Part shown: in pieces, positions 1-9,379 of the stretch
Layout: each line of letters opens with the position of its first letter
Position numbering within the stretch: position 1 is the first letter of the stretch
Assembly: GCA_013289685.1 (NCBI GenBank)
Contig: JABCZL010000007.1
Location: 289,170 to 353,169, forward strand
Reading direction: 5' to 3'
From: Acidobacteriota bacterium
GTDB taxonomy: Bacteria > Acidobacteriota > Terriglobia > Terriglobales > Acidobacteriaceae
DNA: 64,000 bases
Made by a program: the position numbers and the translations under genes
The notes under the pieces: generated by a model
The model's input: only the letters and a program-made list of their open reading frames with translations
The model's database searches: none
What the model was told of the DNA's origin: nothing

Positions 1-836
1 AACTCCATCGACTTGGGTGCGATGGCGACGAAATGTTCCAGCGGGTAAACGCTTTTGGGATCGACATTCACGCTGCCCGTGTAGGGAACGGTGTAGACAA
101 CGTTGAAACGCGTTTCGCCGGGGCGCAGTGGAAACAGGAAGGCGTATTTGTTCCTGGCATTCGCGCCTTCAGGCACGGGCGCGGACTTCACCGGCTGGCC
201 GCCGGCGGTCATGGCCTGGGCCTCGCCGATGGTTGCGCCGTCGGGCACGTAGAACTCCAGGTTGTGCTCGTTCATCTGAGTGCGCGGCGGCTTGGAGTTG
301 TTGGTCACGGCAAAGGTGCGCTCGACCTGGAGCTGTCCTTGACTGGCCTGGAACCGCATGATGTCGGCCACAACTTCGAGGCCTTCGACTTTCTTGCCGG
401 CGTCGTAGACTTCGACCTCCACCGACGTGGTTCCGGGAGGGGCCATGCGGTGATAGGTGACTTCCTGATGGATCACGCGGATGAGGTGCGGACCCTGGGC
501 GTCGAGCTTGAAACTGAACTTGCCTTTGGCGTCGGCCTTGGTGCGGCCGGCTTCTTCCATGCCTTGACCGAGGCTGAGGAGGATGACTTCGTCGCCGGCG
601 CCGGGCTTGCCGGTGGTGGAGTTTTTTACCGTGCCGGTTAGAGTTTGGGCGGAGGCGAGGGAGGAGAGCAGGAGGACGATGATGCTTAGAACGCGTGGCG
701 CGCGGGTTCTGCGTGAGAACTCCTTGCGGGGGCAGTGGGTGACATACGCGAACACGGGGTCCTTCGACTGCGCGGGAACTGCGCTTCGCGCACTTCCCGC
801 TCCGCTCAGGATGACACTAGTTTGGGGTCGGTTCAT
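1..836 (-). CDS. Secreted/periplasmic protein with carboxypeptidase-regulatory-like N-terminal domain, 3' end outside the window
   Basis: Minus-strand reading gives ...LSIIVLLLSSLASAQTLTGTVKNSTTGKPGAGDEVILLSLGQGMEEAGRTKADAKGKFSFKLDAQGPHLIRVIHQEVTYHRMAPPG..., a signal peptide followed by a CarboxypepD_reg-like domain. The ATG at 836 overlaps the stop of the upstream gene (ATGA). Open through position 1. The real start could be a downstream GTG at 755. Confidence 0.7.
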   Translation of the reverse strand, partial: MNRPQTSVILSGAGSARSAVPAQSKDPVFAYVTHCPRKEFSRRTRAPRVLSIIVLLLSSLASAQTLTGTVKNSTTGKPGAGDEVILLSLGQGMEEAGRTKADAKGKFSFKLDAQGPHLIRVIHQEVTYHRMAPPGTTSVEVEVYDAGKKVEGLEVVADIMRFQASQGQLQVERTFAVTNNSKPPRTQMNEHNLEFYVPDGATIGEAQAMTAGGQPVKSAPVPEGANARNKYAFLFPLRPGETRFNVVYTVPYTGSVNVDPKSVYPLEHFVAIAPKSME

Positions 837-1132
837 GGTCTCGCTTTTCTTGGGGCTGAGGCGGCTTTGGCTTCGAGGCGGGCGATTTCGGCCAGGAGCG
901 TGGCGGCTTCGTCTTGCAGGGACGATTTCAGGGATTGGTAATCGGCTTCGGGCATTTTGCCGGCTTTGAATTCGAAGTTCAGGTCGCGCAGATTTTCGTA
1001 GACGGCGTCTTTGCGTTCGCGCAAGTACGAGGCGCGGGTTTTCTCCGGGCCAACCAGGAAGGTGCTGGGGGAGAAAATGTAGAAGAGAGCTGCGGCGGTG
1101 GCCAGAAGGCAGCAGGCCAGTTCGAAGGTCAT
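833..1132 (-). CDS. Small membrane protein resembling the CcmI N-terminus, c-type cytochrome biogenesis
   Basis: 99 aa, N-terminal TM helix then a coiled-coil (YENLRDLNFEFKAGKMPEADYQSLKSSLQDEAATLLAEIARLE); directly follows ccmH. Confidence 0.6.
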   Translation of the reverse strand: MTFELACCLLATAAALFYIFSPSTFLVGPEKTRASYLRERKDAVYENLRDLNFEFKAGKMPEADYQSLKSSLQDEAATLLAEIARLEAKAASAPRKARP

Positions 1133-1620
1133 AGGTCGGTCTCCTTGCGCGCCTGATCACGGAACTTTTCCAGTTCCGCTCCCCGAATCGGTGGCACGCC
1201 GGCGGGCGGGGGAGGCGGCGGCCGGTTCTTCCAATTGCGAACTACGAAAACCACAGTGAGTACTCCCACGCCGAGTGCGACGAACGGCACGATCCACGCG
1301 GTGCGATCGAAACCCGTCTTGGTGGGGGCGGCGAGTACCGTGGGTCCATACTTTTGCACGAACGCTTGCTCGACCAGGCTGTCGCTGTCGCCGCGGCTGA
1401 TGGCGGCCATCAGCTCGTTGCGCATGCCGTCGGAATCGGGGCAGCCGACGTGGTTGCACTCCAGAAGAATCTGGTTGCAGCTGCAGATGCACATCATCTG
1501 GTGGCCGAGTTCGTTGAAGCGGGTGGCGGGATCGCCGGCGCCGGTGAAGGCGAAGACGGCGAGACAGAGTGAGCCGCATTGCAGGAGGCGGCGGAGGGTC
1601 GGGTTGAGTTTTGTGGTCAT
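1129..1620 (-). CDS. ccmH: Cytochrome c-type biogenesis protein CcmH-like
   Basis: 163 aa with MMCICSCNQILLECNHVGC, then MRNELMAAISRGDSDSLVEQAFVQKYGPTVLAAP and a TM segment as in CcmH; downstream of ccmF. Confidence 0.78.
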   Translation of the reverse strand: MTTKLNPTLRRLLQCGSLCLAVFAFTGAGDPATRFNELGHQMMCICSCNQILLECNHVGCPDSDGMRNELMAAISRGDSDSLVEQAFVQKYGPTVLAAPTKTGFDRTAWIVPFVALGVGVLTVVFVVRNWKNRPPPPPPAGVPPIRGAELEKFRDQARKETDL

Positions 1621-1654
1621 TTGTTGGTTACTCGTTTTCGGTGCGAGTGGAGCA

Positions 1655-1803
1655 GCCCTCAGCGGCTAAAGCCGCAAATCCGCGCCGCTTTTATGGCACG
1701 ACTAGAAGTCGTGCCCTTCCCGGTCGTGCTCCCTTCCCATTCCGATATGCTTCCCTCAGCCGGGGCTGCGCCCGGCGAACAGCCGAGGGCGGCTGTGCCT
1801 ACA
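1655..1803. repeat. Palindromic intergenic repeat cluster (CAGCGGCTAAAGCCG / GGCACGACTAGAAGTCGTGCC type)
   Basis: Contains 'cagcggctaaagccgc' and 'ggcacgactagaagtcgtgccc' hairpins; a related copy is at 15582-15645 ('cagcggctgaagccgg...gcgcggcttgaagccgcgccc'). Confidence 0.7.
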
Positions 1804-1804
1804 T

Positions 1805-3874
1805 TTAATCTCCTGTCGCCACTGGGGCGGCGTGTTGTATCAGTCTTGCTGCTGGGACGCGGACTGGGGCTGGCGCGTTCGGGATCAGCGCCAGCACTGT
1901 GCCGCCGAGGATGATCCAGACGCCGATCCAAATCCACATGACCAGCGGGTTGAGGTGCGCTTTGATGATGGGCTGTCCGGCTTCGTTCTGGCCTTCGTAA
2001 ACCAGGTAGAGGTCTTCTTTGAAGGTCGACCGGATGCTCGGTTTGGTGGACGCCTGCCGGCTCGCCTTGTAGAACAGGCGTTGCGGCGTGACCGTGTCGA
2101 TCAGCTTGCCATTCTGGTAGACGTCCATGATCGCCCATTCGCTGGCTACGTTCGCGTTGTCGTCCTGTGTGTAGGAGCGGCAAACCATGTCGTAGCTGCC
2201 AATCGTCATGTGGTCGCCGTAGGCCAGGCCTTTTTCCGATTCTTTGTCCTGATTGAAGGCGGACCCGGCGAATCCGATGATCACGACCACCACGCCGAAG
2301 TGAACGATGTAGCCGCCGTAGCGGCGGGTGTTGCGATGCGTGAGTTGAACCATCGACGCGAACATGCCCTGGCCGGTGTGTCCCGCGATCACTTTGCTGC
2401 CGCGGTAGTACTCGCTGGCGATGGTGAGGGTGACCAGGACGCACAGGCCGATGGCCATCAGCGAATAGAAATAAGAAATGTCCTGCCAGGGACGCAGGCC
2501 GAAGGGCGATCCCCAGCTCGGCGGCGTGATCATGAGGAAGGCCATCACGGCAACCGCGCCGACTGTGGGCCACAGGAAATTCCGCTTGAGACTTTCGAAC
2601 GAAGTCTTGCGCCAGGCCAGCAACGGGCCGACGGCGGTCAGGATCAGGAGCAGCAGCGCGACCGGGATCGCCACGCGATTATAAAAAGGCGCGCCTACGG
2701 TGACTTTGTTGCCCTGTACCAGCTCGGAGATTTTCGGGAACCATGTTCCCCAGAGCACCACGAAGCAGAGCAGCACAAAGAGAAGATTGTTGAACAGGAA
2801 ACTCGACTCGCGGGAGATGAGCGACTCGAGTTTGTGCTCGCTGCGCAGGTGGTCATGGTTCTTGATGAAGAAGAAAAGGAACACAACGAAGGAGATAACG
2901 AGGAACCAGAAGAACCAGGGGCCGATTGACGATTGCGCGAAAGCGTGGACGGAGGCGATGATGCCGCTGCGCGTTAGGAATGTTCCGAGAATCGCCAGCC
3001 AGAACGCGGCGAAGACCAGCCACATGTTCCAGACTTTCAGCATGCCGCGCTTCTCCTGCATCATGACCGAATGCAGGAACGCCGTGCCGACGAGCCAGGG
3101 CATCAGCGAGGCGTTTTCGACGGGGTCCCAGCCCCAGTAGCCGCCCCAGCCGAGGACGGCGTAGGCCCAGTGCGCGCCGAGGAAAATTCCGCAGGTGAGC
3201 AAGCCCCAGGTAACCATGGTCCAGCGGCGGGTGATGTGGATCCATTTGTCGCCGGGATACTTCATGATCAGCGCGCCCAGCGCGAAGGCGAAGGGCACGG
3301 TGGTTCCGACGTAACCGAGATAAAGCATGGGCGGATGGATGACCATCTCGGGATACTGGAGAAGAGGATTCAAGCCGCTGCCATCGGCGCGCATGGGGCC
3401 TTCGAGCAGGCCGAAAGGGTTGGCGGCGAAATTCACCAGCGCGAGAAAAAAGATTTGCACGCCGGCGAGAACCACCGACGCATAGGCGAACAGGCGGGGA
3501 TCGGTCTTGTAGCGAAGGCGCAGCACGAAGCCGTATCCGGATAAGAGAAGGGCCCAGAAGAGGATTGAACCTTCCTGGCCCGACCACAAGGTGGCGAACT
3601 TATAAGGAGCAGGCAGGTCGCGGTTGCTGTGATGAAAGATGTAGGCGATGGTGAAATCGTCATGGAAGGCGGAGACGACAAGGGCGATGGCGGCGAGAAG
3701 AACTCCTCCGAAAACTACAACGCCGGCGCGACGAGCGGTTTCGCCGACACGCTCCCACATCGGGTCGCCGGGAAAGAAGAGCGCGATCAGGCCGGCCCCG
3801 AACGAATAAATGCTCAGCGCCAATGCGAGGAGCAAGGCAAAACTACCAATCTGCGCCATGTGGGAGATCCCCAA
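1805..3874 (-). CDS. ccmF: Cytochrome c-type biogenesis protein CcmF (heme lyase subunit)
   Basis: 689 aa polytopic protein with the WGGYWGWDPVENASLMPWL tryptophan-rich motif. Confidence 0.95.
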   Translation of the reverse strand: MGISHMAQIGSFALLLALALSIYSFGAGLIALFFPGDPMWERVGETARRAGVVVFGGVLLAAIALVVSAFHDDFTIAYIFHHSNRDLPAPYKFATLWSGQEGSILFWALLLSGYGFVLRLRYKTDPRLFAYASVVLAGVQIFFLALVNFAANPFGLLEGPMRADGSGLNPLLQYPEMVIHPPMLYLGYVGTTVPFAFALGALIMKYPGDKWIHITRRWTMVTWGLLTCGIFLGAHWAYAVLGWGGYWGWDPVENASLMPWLVGTAFLHSVMMQEKRGMLKVWNMWLVFAAFWLAILGTFLTRSGIIASVHAFAQSSIGPWFFWFLVISFVVFLFFFIKNHDHLRSEHKLESLISRESSFLFNNLLFVLLCFVVLWGTWFPKISELVQGNKVTVGAPFYNRVAIPVALLLLILTAVGPLLAWRKTSFESLKRNFLWPTVGAVAVMAFLMITPPSWGSPFGLRPWQDISYFYSLMAIGLCVLVTLTIASEYYRGSKVIAGHTGQGMFASMVQLTHRNTRRYGGYIVHFGVVVVIIGFAGSAFNQDKESEKGLAYGDHMTIGSYDMVCRSYTQDDNANVASEWAIMDVYQNGKLIDTVTPQRLFYKASRQASTKPSIRSTFKEDLYLVYEGQNEAGQPIIKAHLNPLVMWIWIGVWIILGGTVLALIPNAPAPVRVPAARLIQHAAPVATGD

Positions 3875-4079
3875 CGTATTTTTTCAGAAACCCAAGGTAG
3901 AGGCAACCGCGGGAAGCAGAAAGCGCGGTGCCGGAAGGACATTGCGAGAACGGGCCAGTTTCGTGCGTCAGAGATTTGAGCTGAGATGCGGCGCTGAAAC
4001 GAGGCAGGCGTAAACGTTTCCACGGAGAGCGGCGGCCGGGGCTCGGCCGCCTAGCGGCTTCAGGAGCGAGGCGCTTGCT

Positions 4080-4439
4080 TTATGCGCTGTGCTGCTGGTA
4101 GCGCTGGCGAACCTCGTGCTCCGCCGCCAGCCAGTCCTCGGTCTCGTGGCCTGATTCGAATCCGCGGCGCTCGCTCAGCAAGTAGGCAAGGCTGCGGATT
4201 TCGTCCTCGAGGTTAATGGGAACCAGGTTGGCGCGCGGTTCGGTTCTGACGATCTCGGGTTTGCGCGGGGCCCTTTTTGTTTCCGTCTTCTTGGTGTTTC
4301 CGTTGGTTGGGATTGCGGGCGACGCCTCTGCCGTCTTGATCGTGGCCTCAGGAACGGTGGCCTCAGGAACGGGCGGTGCGCTGTTGGTGGAATTGCCGTT
4401 CACGGGGTTCGTCTTCTTGGGGATTTTCGCTTTCGCCAT
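4080..4439 (-). CDS. DUF2934 domain protein
   Basis: MAKAKIPKKTNPVNG... with C-terminal LEDEIRSLAYLLSERRGFESGHETEDWLAAEHEVRQRY, DUF2934-like. Internal ATG of ORF 4080..4505 chosen. Confidence 0.65.
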   Translation of the reverse strand: MAKAKIPKKTNPVNGNSTNSAPPVPEATVPEATIKTAEASPAIPTNGNTKKTETKRAPRKPEIVRTEPRANLVPINLEDEIRSLAYLLSERRGFESGHETEDWLAAEHEVRQRYQQHSA

Positions 4440-4770
4440 GATGGGATACTCCTTGCATGCTCCTAAGTGTAGGAATGTTTGGATTTGTTGATGAATGAAC
4501 AACATACAGTTTGCCCCTGCTTATTCGTGTTGAGTATAAGTTTCGCTTTGCGGGTTAGAACTACTATATCCCTAATAGAGCCTGTGGAAGGGAATGAGTT
4601 GCACAAAAAAATGCGATGGGGCTGTGCAAAATTCCAGAGATGATAGCGGAAGTCAGCGCCAGCAATCAGAAAAAGAAAGACGAGAATCAAGCGGCCGAGA
4701 GCGCCAATCGGGCGATGGCATGCGCTGAAAACCGGCGCCGCTTTGTTATAATTTAGCTTCGCCTTCTGAG

Positions 4771-4844
4771 GCGCTATCGTCTAGGGGTTAGGACGGAAGA
4801 TTCTCAATCTTCAAACCCGGGTTCGATTCCCGGTAGCGCTACCA
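4771..4844 (+). tRNA. tRNA-Glu(CUC)
   Basis: gcgctatcgtctaggggttaggacggaagattctcaatcttcaaacccgggttcgattcccggtagcgctacca: full cloverleaf, anticodon loop TTCTCAA, encoded CCA. Confidence 0.95.
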
Positions 4845-4861
4845 GCTATCTTCCGCTAAAG

Positions 4862-4887
4862 CCCGCTCAATCAGCGGGTTTTGTTTT
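4862..4887 (+). terminator. Rho-independent terminator after tRNA-Glu
   Basis: CCCGCT-caatc-AGCGGG followed by TTTTGTTTT. Confidence 0.75.
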
Positions 4888-4970
4888 GCCTCAAAAGCCT
4901 CCTGACGCTCCTTGACCTGAATTCGCGGTCACAGCACAAAATGGTACACACGTCTTTCGGTCCCATACAC

Positions 4971-5080
4971 TGTGGCGCCGACTCGCAGGCTCGAAGTCAC
5001 GAGCGATCCGGATGACAACATGTTCCTCGATGTGCGGATGTCGAGCGAGCCGACGGCGCGTTGGGCAGAGTTGTTAGTTT
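4971..5080 (+). pseudogene. Possible remnant of a PIN-domain toxin gene
   Basis: Frame reads RRLEVTSDPDDNMFLDVRMSSEPTA, resembling the DPDDNxFLxCA segment of PIN-domain proteins, with no intact ORF around it. Confidence 0.3.
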
Positions 5081-5452
5081 TGCCAGTTCTCGTCGCTGCC
5101 GCCCCCCTATATCTTTGCGATATTCGTTGTAGTGTGGCCGGGCAGGCTCGGGTCACGGACAGGGGAGAACATAGCAAGCCTAAATAGTGGCAATCGCTGG
5201 AAGTTCTCCTAGTTCTGCAATGCTCTATTCGGCAGCCGCGGGTCGGGGTTTACATCTCGGCAGATGAAAAAACAGGTCACAAAAACGGCCGCCCGACCGG
5301 TTCGAAGGCATATTCCCGCGATCCAGGATGCGCTGTGCGGGCGTCGGTTTGTTTCCCCTTCGCTGTCGCGGTGGCAAGGTCAGGGGATTCGAAATTCTAT
5401 TGAGGCTAGAAAGCACGACGTACTAGAAGGCACGACGTACAGGAGAAAAGCG

Positions 5453-6946
5453 ATGAAGGAAAGCAACGAACGGATATCAGTGGTCCCGAACTGCTGGCTG
5501 CGCAGCCCTATCGCTCTAGTTTGCTGTCTTGTACTCAGTGGAGTTGTAGCAGGTCAGGATATCCCGACCATCGCTTCGGCTCCGGTGCCGCCACTGCCGG
5601 ACGCCCCCGGAGCCCGTCTGAATCTACAATTCATCCCGGCATACCAAAGCCCGACCCGCAAGCCCGCGGAAGGGCGTGAGAGTCGGGACGTCGTCCTCGG
5701 CGCTCGTTCGGAGCAGGTTACTACCTCGGCAGCTGCCCGGCTGATCACGCTGCAGGAAGCGCAGGAGAGAGCCGCCCCTGCGAACGGCAACCCCATGGTG
5801 CGCCTCGGCCAGCTTCAAGTTGAAGTGGCTCGGCAGACTCGGCTGGGGACGATGTCCACTTTCTTCCCGCAAATTGGTTCCACGTTCACGAACTTTCACT
5901 TCAACAAGTTCATGGGTACAGAGATTGAGATTGCGCGTCCGATTCAGGGTGGAACGATAAACGCTGGAGTGCCACTAGCTGGCAAAGATCAAACTCTGGT
6001 TGCGGTTACCGCGACCCAACCGATTACGCCCCTGTTCCAGCTTCGCGAACTCTATAAGATCAACCTGGCAGACGAGCGCATTGCGCGGGCGAAAGCGGGG
6101 ATGCCTGTCCCTGAGACAGCCAGCAAGGTCGAGAAAACCTACTACGAACTGCTAGTCGCTCAACGGCAACTGGATTTTGCCAAATTGAACGCCACGGCGA
6201 GTGCGAATAAGTGGCTGGTGGCCAGCAGCAGTGCGGCAATTCCGGTGGCATCGGCCGGCCACGACGAGGAACTGGTTGCAATCAGCAATGCGCTGGCGAT
6301 CGCAACCACAAAGGAAAAAGAATTGAGAGCTTCTCTGAATGAGTTGCTCGGATGGCCGGTTGACACAGAACTGCAGTTGGTGCCTCCCGACCCCAGCTAT
6401 GAAGAAATCTCATTGAAAGAGGCCACCGATAAAGCATTAGTGGCGAGCCCCGATGTGGTAGAGGCAGAGCAAAATGTAGTGAAGGCGCGGTCGGCCTTGA
6501 CGTTGCAGAAGTTGGCTTATGTTCCCGTCGTCGCCGTGATCGGCGGATACGCTTATAACAACAATGCAGTTCCTCTGCTGCCGCACGACTTCTCTTTCGT
6601 AGGAGTCATGGCGACCTATAACGTGTTCGATTTCGGCAAGCGCGAACACACAATCAAAGGGGCGACCGCGCAGGCTGAAATGGCGGCGATTGCCCTGCAG
6701 TTGACCAAGGCCAAAGTCGCCGCGGCGGTCAAGAGCAGCCACTTCGAACTGCAGCGCTCGCGGCAACTGAGCGAACTGACTCGCCGCCTGGATTCAGCAA
6801 TTCAGGTTCAGAGGGCGAGTTACGAAGAAAACGGTGCAGAGGTCATAGCGGCTAAGAAAGCCAAAGTAGAGGCAGAGATGTTTCAAGCCGATCTCGACTA
6901 TCGTCAGGCCCTGTCCAAGCTTAAGACCCTTATGGGCGAGCAGTAG
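5453..6946 (+). CDS. TolC family outer membrane efflux protein
   Basis: Outer membrane efflux pattern (ETASKVEKTYYELLVAQRQLDFAK..., ATYNVFDFGKREHTIKGATAQAEMA...); ATG at 5453 has RBS aggagaa. Confidence 0.85.
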   Translation: MKESNERISVVPNCWLRSPIALVCCLVLSGVVAGQDIPTIASAPVPPLPDAPGARLNLQFIPAYQSPTRKPAEGRESRDVVLGARSEQVTTSAAARLITLQEAQERAAPANGNPMVRLGQLQVEVARQTRLGTMSTFFPQIGSTFTNFHFNKFMGTEIEIARPIQGGTINAGVPLAGKDQTLVAVTATQPITPLFQLRELYKINLADERIARAKAGMPVPETASKVEKTYYELLVAQRQLDFAKLNATASANKWLVASSSAAIPVASAGHDEELVAISNALAIATTKEKELRASLNELLGWPVDTELQLVPPDPSYEEISLKEATDKALVASPDVVEAEQNVVKARSALTLQKLAYVPVVAVIGGYAYNNNAVPLLPHDFSFVGVMATYNVFDFGKREHTIKGATAQAEMAAIALQLTKAKVAAAVKSSHFELQRSRQLSELTRRLDSAIQVQRASYEENGAEVIAAKKAKVEAEMFQADLDYRQALSKLKTLMGEQ

Positions 6947-7094
6947 AGATCGAACTGCGAGCGGCAGGATTTTGTGAGAAATGCGCTTCGAGAGGGGGTG
7001 CGCACCCCGCCCACGCAGACCGGGTCATGGGGGCGCTGTCTGCATCGGCCCCGCGATGCTCCGCGACCAGTCTCCGAGGTAGATCGACATCGTT

Positions 7095-8150
7095 ATGAAA
7101 ATTGGGGCCGCAATCCTTTGCTTCACCCTTCTGTTTACCGTGCCTCTGTTCGCGCGAGAAAAGTCCGATGTCATCGTCATGAACAACGGCGATCGCCTGA
7201 CGGGCGAGATCAAAGGCCTCGATTCTGGTGTGCTCTTCGTGAAGTTCGATTACATGGACGGCACTAGCTCGATCCAATGGTCCAAGGTGAATCACCTGGA
7301 GAGCAAACAATTGTTTATGGTGAAGACCGAGGACGGATCGGTATATACCGGAACGCTGCTCACGGCGGAAGGACTTGCCGGGCGGCCGATGCAAATTCAG
7401 ATCTTGGAGAGTGCCGGGCAAGCAGAGGAGGTTGCGCAATCGCAGATCGTAAAGGTCTATCAGACCGCCGACGGATTCTGGCGGCGCCTTAATGGCGACA
7501 TCAACTCAGGGATCATGTATTCCAAAGGCAACCAAACGACCCAGTACAACCTGAGTTCGTCCGTCGAATACCCGGGAGAACGCTGGGCGGCGGGAGCGAA
7601 CATGAGTTCCTCGTTCGCCTCCAGTAGCGGGGATAGCGTGTCGACCCGAAATTCCCTGGGCATCAATGCTCTTCGTTTACTACGCTGGAACAACTGGTAT
7701 TACTCGGGCACCAGCAGCTTCCTGCAGAGTTCGACACAGGATATCCGACTGCAGACGAACCTTAGCGGAGGCATCGGACGGTATTTTAAAAACACCAATC
7801 ATGCCCAGATTTCACTGCTCGCCGGCTTCGGCTGGCAGAACACATCCTATTCGCATCCCACTAATTCGCGGGCCAGTCCAAACATCGCGGCCGCCGTGGT
7901 AACCACCGAGTTGAAGTTTTTCAGGTTCGACAAAACTAATCTGGACGTTACTGCCACGGTATTCCCAGCGCTGTCGCAACCGGGGCGCGTCTTTGTCAAC
8001 ACGAACATGACCTATTTCGTAAGGCTGTACCGCCACCTGACTTGGAACGTCTCGTTCTACGGAAATTGGGACAACCAGCCGCCATCACATTTCTCAGGCA
8101 GCGACTATGGAACCACTTCCGGACTCGGCTGGAAGTTCGGTAACAGATAG
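7095..8150 (+). CDS. DUF481 family outer membrane protein
   Basis: GDRLTGEIKGLDSGVLFVKFDYMDGTSSIQWSKV followed by a beta-barrel-like DUF481 region. Confidence 0.75.
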   Translation: MKIGAAILCFTLLFTVPLFAREKSDVIVMNNGDRLTGEIKGLDSGVLFVKFDYMDGTSSIQWSKVNHLESKQLFMVKTEDGSVYTGTLLTAEGLAGRPMQIQILESAGQAEEVAQSQIVKVYQTADGFWRRLNGDINSGIMYSKGNQTTQYNLSSSVEYPGERWAAGANMSSSFASSSGDSVSTRNSLGINALRLLRWNNWYYSGTSSFLQSSTQDIRLQTNLSGGIGRYFKNTNHAQISLLAGFGWQNTSYSHPTNSRASPNIAAAVVTTELKFFRFDKTNLDVTATVFPALSQPGRVFVNTNMTYFVRLYRHLTWNVSFYGNWDNQPPSHFSGSDYGTTSGLGWKFGNR

Positions 8151-8276
8151 GCAATTGCCGCGACGTAATCACGATGCCTGCCTGTGAATTGAGGAGTGTC
8201 CCGTCTGGCCCCGCATTTTCCCTGAGTTCGTCCCCGGGTTTCCATGCTCGCGCGGGATCAATCACGCCAGTGCTTT

Positions 8277-8720
8277 TCACAGCAGAAGAATGTTTCCGAT
8301 GAGGGTGACCAGCAGAATGGTCCCGAGCAAGAGAACGGCGGCGGCCATCTGGAAATTAGGGTTGCGGAAGACACTCTCTTTCCTGCCCATGCGCTTCAAT
8401 GTCCGGGAATACTGAGTGATCATAAGGAACAGGGGAATGATTCCCACCGCCAGCATGAAGCCGCCAATGTTCCTTGGCGTCTGAGGCCGCATGATGACTT
8501 TCATCGGAGAATGCTCCTGCACGTACTTCAGGACATTGAATATCGTGAATCCAAAGCCGATAAGTGCCATCGATGTGCGCACCCCGGCCAGCATCGTTCG
8601 GTCTGCTGCCAGAACGGTCCGTTCAACAGCAAGCCTGTCGGCCAGTTTCAGTTCTTGCTTGAATTCGTTCTCTTCTTTTTCTATTTCGCTTCCTGCCCCA
8701 CTTTTTTCTTTGTCTAGCAT
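8277..8720 (-). CDS. DUF202 (YidH-like) membrane protein
   Basis: VERTVLAADRTMLAGVRTSMALIGFGFTIFNVLKY... typical DUF202 motif. Confidence 0.8.
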   Translation of the reverse strand: MLDKEKSGAGSEIEKEENEFKQELKLADRLAVERTVLAADRTMLAGVRTSMALIGFGFTIFNVLKYVQEHSPMKVIMRPQTPRNIGGFMLAVGIIPLFLMITQYSRTLKRMGRKESVFRNPNFQMAAAVLLLGTILLVTLIGNILLL

Positions 8721-8958
8721 TTTGTTCTTTCGCCGTCTTCATCCCCTGCGATATCCACAGGCTCAGGAGCTTCAGGGGAGGTTCTGGTCGCCAATAGTAC
8801 TTGTGAACTGGCAGTCTGCACGCGGACACGGGAAAGGCTGGGGCGCACGCCCAGTCTGTGTTATGCAACGTTTTACAAAACCGGAGAACTCTGGAGTTTC
8901 GCCATTTTCTCTTCTCCTTGCGAGAGGATTCACAGCAAATGTCCGCCACCATTTCGTA

Positions 8959-9276
8959 TCACGAAGACGTCTGAAGGCCGACATAGAGGCCATCCGGGCG
9001 TGACTCAACAGGGAAGGAGCGGACGTTCAACCCCAACCCTGGCTGCAGCTCGCCGGCGGTCACGTTGACCTTCATCCCATGCGATCGGCAAGTAACCACG
9101 TAGCCATCGAGACGGCCCATTGCCAGCGATGACCCTTGGTGCGGGCAATTGTCGTCAATCGCGTACAGTCTCCCGTCAACGTTGAAGACAGCAATAGAGA
9201 TGCCTTCGACCTCGAAGGCTCTGCCCGCGCCGCGAGGCACATCGTCGATTTCAGCGATTTTGATCCACTGAGTCAT
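8959..9276 (-). CDS. Rieske (2Fe-2S) ferredoxin-like protein
   Basis: CPHQGSSLAMGRLDGYVVTCRSHG matches CxH-x(15-17)-CxxH. Confidence 0.88.
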   Translation of the reverse strand: MTQWIKIAEIDDVPRGAGRAFEVEGISIAVFNVDGRLYAIDDNCPHQGSSLAMGRLDGYVVTCRSHGMKVNVTAGELQPGLGLNVRSFPVESRPDGLYVGLQTSS

Positions 9277-9331
9277 GGTCGGCCTCGCTACGCACTCCAG
9301 TTCTGCCTAGTCCGTTGATCGCGCCCGGCAC

Positions 9332-9373
9332 AAAAAAAAGTGAGCCCTGCTACGTCAGCCGGGGCAGGACTCA
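9332..9373 (-). terminator. Rho-independent terminator downstream of the DUF849 gene
   Basis: On the minus strand: GAGTCCTGCCC...GCAGGGCTCAC then TTTTTTTT. Confidence 0.75.
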
Positions 9374-9379
9374 GCTTTC

